In this document: piece after piece, positions 19,051 to 27,085 of the stretch | How the letters are laid out: every line of letters starts with the position of its first letter | How positions within the stretch are numbered: position 1 is the first letter of the stretch | Assembly (NCBI GenBank): GCA_963731125.1 | Contig: CAVSVP010000008.1 | Location: forward strand, 434,001-498,000 | DNA: 64,000 nucleotides | Direction of reading: 5' to 3' | Origin: CAVSVP01 sp963731125 | Lineage (GTDB): Bacteria; Pseudomonadota; Gammaproteobacteria; Competibacterales; Competibacteraceae | The notes under the pieces: model-generated | Seen by the model: only the letters and a program-made list of their open reading frames with translations | What the model was told of the DNA's origin: nothing | The model's database searches: none | Translations under genes and position numbers: made by a program

Positions 19051-19338
19051 CTACTGGGAATGGATAGGGTTTTCTTTCATCGCAGTAATAAGGGCAGTAT
19101 AGGCGTCTCCATCGGTCGCCTTGACATCTCGCAAAGCTTTCCTAAAAGCTTTGACCTGAGCATCATGCTCTTGCAGTAGATGCTTGAGTGTGCTGACTTC
19201 TTCGGCGTTAGGATTGCCATATTTTTTATATTTTTCTTCGAGTTGCTGAAGATAGCCGAGGTGACGCTGTTTGGTGGTGTTCATAGCGGTGTACGCTGAC
19301 CATGCGGGTTTTGCAACAGCCGGTAGAGAAATAGCCAT
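19051..19338 (-). CDS. Hypothetical 95-residue coiled-coil protein
   Basis: The start at 19338 (MAISLPAVAKPAW) is chosen because a GAGAGGTTATT site precedes it. The protein has a long helical middle rich in Glu, Lys and Gln (RHLGYLQQLEEKYKKYGNPNAEEVSTLKHL is charged and heptad-like) and no membrane segment. No family recognised. It is flanked by gene debris on its upstream side, so it may itself be a relic, but its frame is clean. Confidence 0.5.
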   Translation of the reverse strand: MAISLPAVAKPAWSAYTAMNTTKQRHLGYLQQLEEKYKKYGNPNAEEVSTLKHLLQEHDAQVKAFRKALRDVKATDGDAYTALITAMKENPIHSQ

Positions 19339-19496
19339 AAAATAACCTCTCTTAGGTTTGGAGAATGGGTTGTTTGGATACCCCCTTGCATCCTGTGCTC
19401 GCGCGCGACACGAGGGAGGATAAGCAAAGGTTAGCAGGAAGATGAATCCTTTCATCAACCGTATCTGGCCGTTTTCGAGAGACATCAACTCCAATG

Positions 19497-19785
19497 AGCT
19501 ACAGGATGATCTTCCATCTCTGGATCTAGCGCCAAGGTGGGTTCATCGAACATCATAGATGTTGGGATTCATGCATAAGCTGCGAGCAATGGCAACCTGG
19601 TTGCTGCTGACCGCCGGAGAGCTGCCCTGGTTTGCTTGCTCAAGGATTTTAACGCGATCCAGGTAATGCGTGGCAATTTCCTCTGCCTTGGTACGGCGTA
19701 TCATACGTACCCAAATGGGTGCCAACACGCAATTTTCCAGCATCACCAGATGAGGAACCAGGTTGAAGTGCTGGAACACCAAGCA
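19497..19785 (-). pseudogene. Fragment of a polar amino-acid ABC transporter ATPase (GlnQ-like)
   Basis: Internal piece of an ATP-binding subunit. It begins at the Q-loop (VFQHFNLVPHLVMLENCVLAP, relatives read VFQHFNLFPHLTVLEN), passes a ruined signature region (EQANQGSSPAVSSNQVAIARSLCMNP; LSGGQQQR is lost) and needs one frameshift to give the Walker B stretch FDEPTLALDPEM. Walker A and the C-terminal third are missing. No permease or binding-protein genes remain nearby. Clearly a dead remnant. Confidence 0.82.
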
Positions 19786-19865
19786 GCGTTGCCGTTATTC
19801 AATATCTGATATTTAATGGATGCTGCGGTATCCATAATACGTGACACAAATCGGGAGGACAGGGG

Positions 19866-20243
19866 ATGACGGATTGGGTTTTTCATGTGGAAGGTGATCA
19901 GGCCGAGGCGACGGCGGCGGCATTACAGGCGCTGTTACGTGACAGGTTTGCGCAGGCGCCCCAGTGGTTGTCGACCCCGCCGCCGGCATTGCCGGAAAAA
20001 AGTGTTGAGACCTGGATTGGTGTCGCCACGGTGATATTAATGCTGCCTAATGCGATCGAGGCGACGCTTAATATTGCCGAGCGGCTGCGGCTCAAGGAGA
20101 CGCTAAGCCACCTTCAGGGTTTTGCCCAACGGCAACGGGCGGATGCCCAGAGCCGTATCTGGGTGCGCCGGCAGGACCGGGTAGAGCCACTGCCGCTGGA
20201 CGACGCCGCGCTGAGCGAATTAATGGAAGCATTGCAGGATTGA
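19866..20243 (+). CDS. Small partner protein of the CHAT-NTPase gene (EACC1-like)
   Basis: 125-residue protein behind a GGGAGG site, 32 bp upstream of the CHAT-NTPase gene and probably co-transcribed with it. It has an N-terminal alpha/beta part (DWVFHVEGDQAEATAAALQALL), a central hydrophobic helix (VETWIGVATVILMLPNAIEATLNI) and a C-terminal part with IWVRRQDRVEPLPLDDAALSELMEAL. The layout recalls the EACC1 'effector-associated constant component' proteins that accompany caspase, CHAT and related effectors in predicted conflict systems. That match is from memory of the pattern, not a search. Function unknown. Confidence 0.6.
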   Translation: MTDWVFHVEGDQAEATAAALQALLRDRFAQAPQWLSTPPPALPEKSVETWIGVATVILMLPNAIEATLNIAERLRLKETLSHLQGFAQRQRADAQSRIWVRRQDRVEPLPLDDAALSELMEALQD

Positions 20244-20275
20244 TGGGAGGCGGCCGCAACCGCTAGGGGGAAAGC

Positions 20276-23200
20276 ATGCTCACCACCTTGCGATTTGATG
20301 GCGATACACTATCGCTGGATTGTGATCAGACACCCATGTATGAATCCCGGCCCATTCGCGCCGATGATACGCAGCGCTGGGTGCGGTTAAGCAAACGCTA
20401 TGAACACCTGCGGCAACAAGCCGCACGCGCCGATACGGCGGCCGAACTGCTGGACCTGGGGCGCGAACTGTATGCCTGGCTTAACGGCGAACAGGACTGG
20501 CTGGTGCGGATACGGCCGCCTGCCCCCCGCGATGCCTGGGTGATGGAATTTGCCGCCGCGCTGCCCCTTACTGCGCCGGCATCTGCGTTTTTAAGCCTGC
20601 CGTGGGAACTGCTGGCCGATGACCGGGGCCACTGGGCGGGGGATTTTACGCTTCGCTACTGCCCCGTGCGCCGCCTGGGAGGGCGGGACGAACCGGTAGC
20701 GCCCTCGACGGAACAGTTGACGCTGATCTTTATGGCCGCCGCACCCCGGGGGGAGACCGTTCTGGATTACGAAGCCGAAGAGGCAGCGATTCTAAACGCC
20801 ACCGGCGCCGGTGGCGGGCAACCCGCCGTGGATTTGATCGTCGAGGAAAGCGGTACGCTAGCGCTGCTGGGCGAGTGTGTGGCCCGGGAAGCGCCGGACG
20901 TGCTGCATCTATCCTGCCACGGCCAGAGCGAGCCCGAGCCGCTGCTAATGCTGGAATCCGACGAAGGCGCCGTGTGCCCGGTGAGTGCCGAACAGCTCAG
21001 CCTGGAACTGCTGGGCCTGCGCCCAAAACTGCTGTTTCTGTCTGCCTGCCATAGTGCGCAGGGCAGCGCCGTGGTGGATTCCCTGGCCGGGCGGCTGCTC
21101 GGCACAGGATTTCCCGCCGTGTTGGGTTGGGAAGGGGCGGTGCGAGATCGCGACGCCACTGCCTTTGCTGCGGCGCTCTACCGGGCGCTGGCCCGTAAGG
21201 TCGCTCTGGCGGAGGCGGTCAGCGCCGCGCGGCTCGCGCTGCTGACGGACCCCGCCGCAACGTCCGAGGGGCTGGCCGACGCCCGCCAGCACCGGGCGCG
21301 CGATTGGCATCTGGCGCGGCTGTTTTTGAGTCCCCACGGCGGCGGACCATTGACCTGCGGTGATAAGTCCCGCCGGCGCTTGCGTCCCGATGCCGGCCAG
21401 CAGGCCTTTCTGGATGAAAAGGGCCAGACTGTGCCGGTTGCCGGCCGTGACGAGTTCGTCGGCCGGCGCCGGCAGATTCAAGCGATTTTGCGCGCCTTTC
21501 GGATGAGCACCACCGCCGGCGTGGTAATTCACGGCCTGGGGCGCCAGGGCAAATCCAGCCTGGCGGCGCGCATCGCCGACCGCCTGCCGCAGCACGCCAC
21601 CGTGGTGGTCTACGAGCACTATACCGCCGCGGCTATCCTGGACGCCTTCCGGCGCGTGGTGGGCGGCGCCGCCGTGAGCGCCATTGTCGACCGCGACCCC
21701 GGGCGGCGCAATGAGCCCGCCGAATTCGCCATTCGGCTGCGCGAACTGCTGGAAGGTCCCTGTTATGACAACGCCCCGCCCAGCCGCCCGGTGCTCTTAG
21801 TGCTCGATGACCTGGAACGGATTTTAGACACCCCTGAGACCGGACTGCCGCGGGTACAGCCGAACTATCAACCGGTCCTGCGGGCGTTGCTGGAAACTTT
21901 CGCCCACGCCACGACCCACTCCCATCTGCTGGTCACCAGCCGCTACCGTTTTACCCTGCCCGATCAGCGCGGCCGGGACCTGGCCGACGTGCTAACCTGG
22001 GTTCATCTGCCGCCCATGGATACCACCGAGGCGCGGAAACAGGCCTATCACGCCTGCCCAGCGGAGTGTCCCCCCGGATGCCGACCGGATGGAGGATTGC
22101 ATTGCTACCGCCCGGGGTAACCTGGGGCTGCAGGATTGGCTCTTTCAGCAAGCCACCACTGCGCCTGAGCGCTGTGATGCCGCGCTTCTAGTCCTGGCGC
22201 GCTATCTGACGGACGGCGTCACACCCGAGCAGGCGGACGTATGGGACTTTCTGCAGGCGCTGAAGATTGATGCGCTGCTGGCGTTACTCACGTCCAGCGA
22301 GGGAGAGCTGCTGCGGTATTCCACGTTGTTTGAGCAACCGGTTCCCCTGGCGGTGTTGGAAGCCTTGGCTCAGGCGCTGGTGCTGAATGCCGGCACGCCC
22401 ATCGGCCGGCGTCTGCTGGCGCTGGGACTTTGGGATGCCGTTGAGGATGGCTACCAGCCGAGCGTGACCGCCGTGGCCATGAATGCGTTGGTAAAACCCC
22501 GGATGCCGCTATTGACCGACACCGACGCGGCTCAAGCTTGCCCCCTTGGCGCTGTCCACCCTGTGGGCCTGCTGGGGTGGCGAAGTTCATCGCTGAGGAT
22601 CAACCAGGGCTCGCGGTGGCCCCGTTGCCAGCCCACGGCCAAGTGCATCTCCAGGCGTTGGGCACCGACAAAGACGTGATGATAGCAGCCCACTTCACCG
22701 GCCTGCACGCGAATGACCAGGCGCCGATAGTGTCCCCGGCGCTGGACATAGAGATGCAACCCTGAGCGCTTGATACGCACGCGCAGATGCCAGCGCGCGT
22801 GGCGGTGAATCCAGGCCATCAGTTCCCCATGCAGAAAGCCCCGATCGGCCAACAGCACGATGTCCCGCCCTGGCGGCAACAGCCGCTCGGCCAAGCGCAA
22901 CAACCCACGGTAAGCCCGAAAGGCCACACTGCTGGAGCGATGCTCGATCACCTTCCAGACCAGCGGTATGGTACGGCCGCGATACACTAACCCCAGGCGG
23001 ATCAAACACCACCGGTTCCACAGCAACGAGGTATCCAAGACCACGTACAGCCGTGGCGCGTCCAGTTCCGCCAACACCGGCGCAGATGCCGTCCGGCCAT
23101 CGGACCTGGATTACGAACTGGCGCGCCTGGCCATTCTGGGGAATCAGATCGACATCCTGCGGCTAACCGCACAGTCTGCGCTGAAGGGGCTGACTGATGC

Positions 23201-23948
23201 ATTCCGCTATCCCGAGGCGGCGGCCCTGGCCCAGCAAGCCCTGCAAACATTAGATCACCATGCGGTCCCGGTTACCCTGAGCCTGCTGCGCACCGCCGGC
23301 GACTGCTGCGAGCGGGTGGGTGAACGTCAAGTCGCTCAAGGTTACTATGAACGTGCGCTGGCCTTACTGAAACAGGCGGCTCCCCCGACCACCTCCGACG
23401 AACGCGACGAACAGGCCATGCTACTGGATATGTACGGCCGCCTGCTGTGGGGCTTAGGACAGCCCGATAAGGCGCAGCGGGTTTTTGATGCTGCATTGGA
23501 ACTCCTTGGATCTGATGTGCATTTTCAGTGGCGACGTGCGGTGATTCGGGGTGGTATTGCCGATATTCTGGTGTCGCGGGGGCAGTTGGACGAGGCGCTG
23601 CGTATCCGTGAAGAAGAAGAGCTGCCGGTCTACGAGCGGCTGGGGGACGTGCGGGAGCGGGCAGTCGTTCTCTTTAAAATGGCAAAAATTTATCTTCAAC
23701 AGGAGGACTATCAGAGCGCTTTTGAACACCTTGTGGATTCTTACCAGATGGCGCTCGATCTCGGTAACCTAGAAATCATTGTTTATGTCGGCATAGATTT
23801 GGGCCAGTGGCTTTATGCCGCCGATCATAAAGAACAAGGTCTTACTATCTTGAAGCGTTCTTATGAGGGACTGCTGCAACTTGGGCGAGAGGATGAAGCC
23901 AGTCGATTACAAGAACTGATAGCTCAAGCTGAGCGAGATCAACCGTAA
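20276..23948 (+). pseudogene. CHAT protease - NTPase - TPR protein, interrupted
   Basis: Large STAND-like protein of about 1058 residues when repaired. In order: an N-terminal region; a CHAT (caspase HetF-associated with TPR) peptidase with His in LSCHGQSE (about 212) and Cys in LSACHSAQGSA (about 257); an NB-ARC/AAA-like NTPase with Walker A GLGRQGKSSL (about 425) and Walker B VLLVLDDLERIL (about 505); winged-helix-like and TPR repeats (RYPEAAALAQQALQTL, GERQVAQGYYERALALL, QRVFDAALELL) to the stop at 23948. Three lesions: +1 shifts at the C6 run 22070-22075 and the C5 run 22541-22545, and a 500-bp insert at 22583-23082. Removing the insert joins ...WACWGG and ADAVRPSDLDYEL in one frame. The two C-run shifts could be sequencing errors; the insert is not. 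Such proteins sense a trigger by the repeats and then activate the protease. Confidence 0.82.
22583..23082 (-). mobile_element. Internal 497-bp piece of the IS4-type transposase gene, inserted in the CHAT gene
   Basis: Bases 22585-23081 match 33287-33783 of the complete IS (32807-34154) base for base as far as I can compare. The piece encodes residues from MLAELDAPRLYVVLD to ...GHREPWLILSDE and carries both catalytic Asp regions but neither IS end. The host sequence has GGCG on both sides (22579-22582 and 23079-23082), and host frames join without loss when the piece is removed. An IS fragment without terminal repeats should not be able to transpose by itself. Confidence 0.85.
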
Positions 23949-23987
23949 ATGCAGATGATTCCTGGAATGGATTTCAACTTTTACTGA

Positions 23988-24110
23988 CTGACCTGCCAGC
24001 GGGAGTTGTTCGGTGAACAGCGGTTTCTCGAGCTGGTTCGAGAACACCTTGACGAAGAGAGTGTGAAGGTGCTCCTGGGGTTTCTGCAGGATTATCAGGC
24101 CAAGGGCTAG
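23988..24110 (+). pseudogene. Unidentified coding remnant
   Basis: About 38 open codons between a TGA and a TAG give a protein-like sequence (RELFGEQRFLELVREHLDEE, then SVKVLLGFLQDYQAKG) with a helical pattern and no start codon of its own. I cannot name the family. It lies between the CHAT gene and a trpF-like remnant, so it is likely part of the same debris. Confidence 0.35.
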
Positions 24111-24121
24111 ATGCAGTTGGC

Positions 24122-24286
24122 GGGCACAAGGAGCTTGACGGCACCAGGCGTATTCACGACTGGAGCCTCAGCACCCGCATCCGCGAGCAGATCGGCAAGG
24201 CGGTTTTTCTGGCGGATGGCCTCAGGCCGCAAAACGTTGAACAGGCTATCCAGCAGGTGCAACCCGACGGGCTTTTTGCAAGAGGT
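24122..24286 (+). pseudogene. trpF: C-terminal remnant of a phosphoribosylanthranilate isomerase-like gene
   Basis: About 55 codons without a start read GTRRIHDWSLSTRIREQIG and KAVFLADGLRPQNVEQAIQQ. TrpF enzymes of tryptophan synthesis end with ...LGGTG...DWSL..RIR....PVFLAGGL.PENV..AI..V.PFGVD.CSGV. The order and spacing agree, with AGGL changed to ADGL and the final CSGV lost. The rest of the gene and other trp genes are absent. The fragment may belong to a TrpF-related family rather than to trpF itself. Confidence 0.6.
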
Positions 24287-24312
24287 CTAGGAGGCGATTC
24301 GATTCATTTCGG

Positions 24313-24610
24313 TCATTGCATGTTCCGCCGCTGTTGTAGGGGCGATTCACGAATCGCCCTTACGGTATCGGTGAATACCACAACGCCGGGGAAATGATTT
24401 GGCATCACCTCCCATGCATCCAATTCCACTGCATCGTGGATGTCGGCGGTCGCTGGCCATTCCTCAACGACTATTCGTCCGGCGGCATTGACCATCATTT
24501 CATCGGCAACGATGTCTCTGAACCGACATGTACTGCTGTGAGTGCAGAGGGTGACGAAATAGGCCCCGGCGGCGGGATCATCGTGTGCTGTCGTCGGATC
24601 GAGCAGGGCT
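24313..24610 (-). pseudogene. Truncated REP-associated tyrosine transposase (RAYT, Y1 family)
   Basis: Reading leftwards from 24610 the frame gives AGAYFVTLCTHSSTCRFRDI, then DEMMVNAAGRIVVEEWPATA and AWEVMPNHFPGVVVFTDTV. This follows the start of IS200-like Y1 transposases of the REP-associated type (GAYFVT..T......F......MRLN..G.......W and VMPNHVHGI). The HUH pair is spoiled (NHFPG instead of NHxHG), and the catalytic Tyr half is missing. It is flanked by two REP palindromes in opposite orientation (24336-24363 and 24631-24658), as live RAYT genes are. Confidence 0.72.
24336..24363. repeat. REP-type palindrome, left of the RAYT remnant
   Basis: 28-bp imperfect palindrome with core GGGCGATTC-AC-GAATCGCCC. 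It is an inverted copy of the palindrome at 24631-24658. Confidence 0.8.
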
Positions 24611-24630
24611 GATGGATGTCGGGATAACGG

Positions 24631-24658
24631 TTAAGGGCGATTCATGAATCGCCCCTAC
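24631..24658. repeat. REP-type palindrome, right of the RAYT remnant
   Basis: 28-bp palindrome with core GGGCGATTC-AT-GAATCGCCC. Its reverse complement matches the one at 24336-24363 at almost every base. The pair frames the truncated RAYT gene, the arrangement expected for a REP/RAYT unit. Confidence 0.8.
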
Positions 24659-24781
24659 AAAACGGTGAGGGATTCTGACCTAATGAAATGGAATGTCGCA
24701 TTGGGTTAGCCGTAATCCCCCACTGACCCAACCCAAAATCAAACCCATTTTCAGCCTCAGGCTCTTCAGGTGGATTGATTC

Positions 24782-25129
24782 TCAAGACGGTATTTCGTGC
24801 TCGGCCAAGAAAGCCTTGACCTGTTGCAATCGCTCGCGCTCGGCATCCGCCGCCATCTCGACAAGCTTTTTGTAATAAAACGCCGCTTTGTTCTTATTGC
24901 CCGCCAACTCGGCAGCACGACCCGCGCCATATAAACTGTTGAAGCGGTTGGCGCTACGTTCCAAGGTAGCCTCATAGGCTGCTTGTGCTTCCTGATAGCG
25001 GCCCATGGCAAGGAGCATATCGGCGAGCAACTCACGGGCGGGCAGTATCTCGCCCGGTGTAACGGGGTGTTTCTCCGTCGTGGCCTCCATTTTGGCAGCC
25101 TTGCGCATCATATCCAGTGCCTCTTGCGG
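24782..25129 (-). pseudogene. C-terminal fragment of a TPR protein
   Basis: About 115 codons encode the end of a tetratricopeptide-repeat protein (EALDMMRKAAKMEATTEK, ELLADMLLAMGRYQEAQAAY, AANRFNSLYGAGRAAELAGN-like spacing) and stop normally at 24782. Upstream, GKPQEALDMM is in frame but an in-frame TAA precedes it at once, so the N-terminal part has been lost. An internal ATG at 25111 could still start translation. Related proteins are several hundred residues long. The break point lies only ~50 bp from the end of the DUF6064 gene. Confidence 0.6.
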
Positions 25130-25180
25130 CTTTCCTTACTGTAAGTATAGACAGCGAGTTGGATCGTTGCCTCATGGCTC

Positions 25181-25834
25181 TCAAGGGGCAAGGGCCAACC
25201 GCCGATTTCTCCAAACAATCAACCACGCCGCGAGAATCCCCCCTACCAACAAGCCAAGATCCTCGGGAACGTTCAACAGCCAAACCGCCATCCCGCCGAT
25301 CAGCGACCAAAGTACCGGAATTACCAACAAAAATACCGGCACGCGCTGGACCGTCAGCAGTAAGATGCCGAGCGTGGATAGAGTGGTCGGACAGGGGGCG
25401 ACACCAAACAGAAGGGCCTGGGGCCAGCCGTGGCCTGCCAGCCACCCCACCAGCGGATAACCGGCCATGGCGTAAATCAGCAAGCCTAAGCCGGTCCATC
25501 CGTACCTATCCGGGCTGAACCGAAACACAAGCTGCCCCCGCAGCGTCCCCGCCCATAGCAACAGCAGTCCCTGCACCACGAATAATACTCCGAACAGCCA
25601 GGCGGCTAAATTGATGGTGGCAAAGTACCCCATGTGATAGACCACACCTATCCACAGCCAGGCGCCTGCCAGGAGAGTACTAATCACTCTGTCGCTGCCT
25701 TTAAACGGCCGCAGAATCAGCAGGATCGTTAAGAAACCCAACCCGTAGGCAACGACTTGCGCAGGCCAGATGGCGGCGTTGTATTGCGCAACGACTTGAA
25801 AAAATACCTCTGTCGTAAAAGGCAGCGGTGGCAT
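25181..25834 (-). CDS. DUF6064-family membrane protein
   Basis: 217-residue protein with about seven hydrophobic helices and a short cytoplasmic N-terminus (MPPLPFTTEVFFQVVAQYNAAIWPAQVV). Conserved features of this uncharacterised family are the early YNxAIWPxQ motif, the YHxxYF segment (VVYHMGYFATIN) and the GxxPCPTTLxTLG stretch (GVAPCPTTLSTLGILLL). No function is known. It stands 35 bp from the aldo/keto reductase on the same strand and may be co-transcribed with it. Confidence 0.8.
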   Translation of the reverse strand: MPPLPFTTEVFFQVVAQYNAAIWPAQVVAYGLGFLTILLILRPFKGSDRVISTLLAGAWLWIGVVYHMGYFATINLAAWLFGVLFVVQGLLLLWAGTLRGQLVFRFSPDRYGWTGLGLLIYAMAGYPLVGWLAGHGWPQALLFGVAPCPTTLSTLGILLLTVQRVPVFLLVIPVLWSLIGGMAVWLLNVPEDLGLLVGGILAAWLIVWRNRRLALAP

Positions 25835-25869
25835 GGGGATTGACGGGTCTCTTATAGAGTGCGCTGGAA

Positions 25870-26805
25870 CTATAAACTTGCGACGTAGCGGATCATCCGC
25901 TGGCGCAGCTCGGAATCGGGCAACCGGCCATAGGCTGCGCCCATATTCTCCAGCATATGATCCACCCTTGAGGTCGCCGGAATGGCGCAGGTGACTGCCG
26001 GATGGGAGACGATAAACTTAAGGAAAAACTGCGCCCAGTTCGCGCAGTCAAATTCCTGCGCCCAGGCGGGTAACGGCTGGTGCTCGAAATAGTCGAATAA
26101 GGCTCCCCGCTGGAAGGGCCGGTTGATAATGACCGCCAAGCCGCGCTCGGCGGCCAGAGGCAGAAGGCGATTTTCGGCCTCCCGGTCGAGAATGTTATAG
26201 GTAAACTGGACGGCGTCGAAGGGTTGTTCGGCCATTACCTTTTCCAGGGCAGTGTGACGGCGGCCGTGGGATGTCGTAATTCCGATATAACGCACGCGGC
26301 CCTGCGCCTTCCAGTCCTGCAGTGTCTCCAGGTGAGCCTCCCAGTCGAGCATATTATGGATCTGCATCAGGTCAAAGCGCTCCACACCCCATAGCTGCTG
26401 CGACGCCTCCATCTGCCTAATGCCGAGCCATTGAAAAGGCGTCCATACCTTGGTCGCGGAAAAGAGCGAGCCGGTGTTAGAAATATGTTCCAGGCAGTCG
26501 CCAATGACCTCTTCGGATGAGCCGTACATGGGGGAGGAGTCAATAACCGCACCGCCTTGATCAAAGAAAGTCTGCAGCACCTTGCGCCGCTCAGCGCGCA
26601 GGGATTCATTGTCGCCGACGTTAAAGGTGATCCACGAACCCATGCCAATCACCGGTAACTGCTCTTCGGTGGACGGAATGGCTTTTTTAAGTAGCGGTTG
26701 CGGTGCGGCTGGAACGCGGCCAGGCACGAGGTAGAGGGATGCACCCAGAGCGCCTAGTGACTTCAGGAATGTGCGGCGACTCAGTCTGCGAGGGTTGCGC
26801 TTCAT
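25870..26805 (-). CDS. Tat-exported aldo/keto reductase
   Basis: 311-residue aldo/keto reductase with a twin-arginine signal (RRLSRRTFLKSLGALGASLYL), so it should be folded with NADP(H) in the cytoplasm and exported. The barrel shows the catalytic Asp and Tyr in VIDSSPMYGSSE, Lys in FSATKVW and His in MQIHNML. A GGAGG site lies just before the ATG. The substrate is unknown. Tat-targeted members of this family are common in proteobacteria. It is the upstream gene of a probable pair with DUF6064. Confidence 0.88.
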   Translation of the reverse strand: MKRNPRRLSRRTFLKSLGALGASLYLVPGRVPAAPQPLLKKAIPSTEEQLPVIGMGSWITFNVGDNESLRAERRKVLQTFFDQGGAVIDSSPMYGSSEEVIGDCLEHISNTGSLFSATKVWTPFQWLGIRQMEASQQLWGVERFDLMQIHNMLDWEAHLETLQDWKAQGRVRYIGITTSHGRRHTALEKVMAEQPFDAVQFTYNILDREAENRLLPLAAERGLAVIINRPFQRGALFDYFEHQPLPAWAQEFDCANWAQFFLKFIVSHPAVTCAIPATSRVDHMLENMGAAYGRLPDSELRQRMIRYVASL

Positions 26806-26975
26806 CTTCTGCCTCCTGGATTACCCTTCGCTGGGGTTGGAGCATACGACGGTACCTTTACTCGTATGAGTGTCAGGGTCCATGCGGGTTCCATTTTCGT
26901 TAAATTAAGGAAAAGCATGGCTGGACCGAGGCTGACAACTAAGAACATTGGGAATACTACGGATCTTCCTCTATA

Positions 26976-27046
26976 CTTGACTTGGCTCTATCCTCGACTT
27001 GACTTGGCTCTATCCTCGACTTGACTTGGCTCTATCCTCGACTTGA
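26976..27046. repeat. 22-bp tandem repeat, three copies
   Basis: Three exact copies of CTTGACTTGGCTCTATCCTC+GA (26976-26997, 26998-27019, 27020-27041), plus the start of a fourth, lie 40 bp upstream of oppA. It lies where the oppA promoter would be expected. It may be neutral slippage or affect oppA expression. Confidence 0.9.
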
Positions 27047-27085
27047 GACGTTTATATCCAGCCTATTAAGAAATACCTCGATGCC

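Noticed and set aside
26976..27046. Possible CRISPR array
   Set aside because: Units are directly abutting with no spacers and no cas genes nearby.
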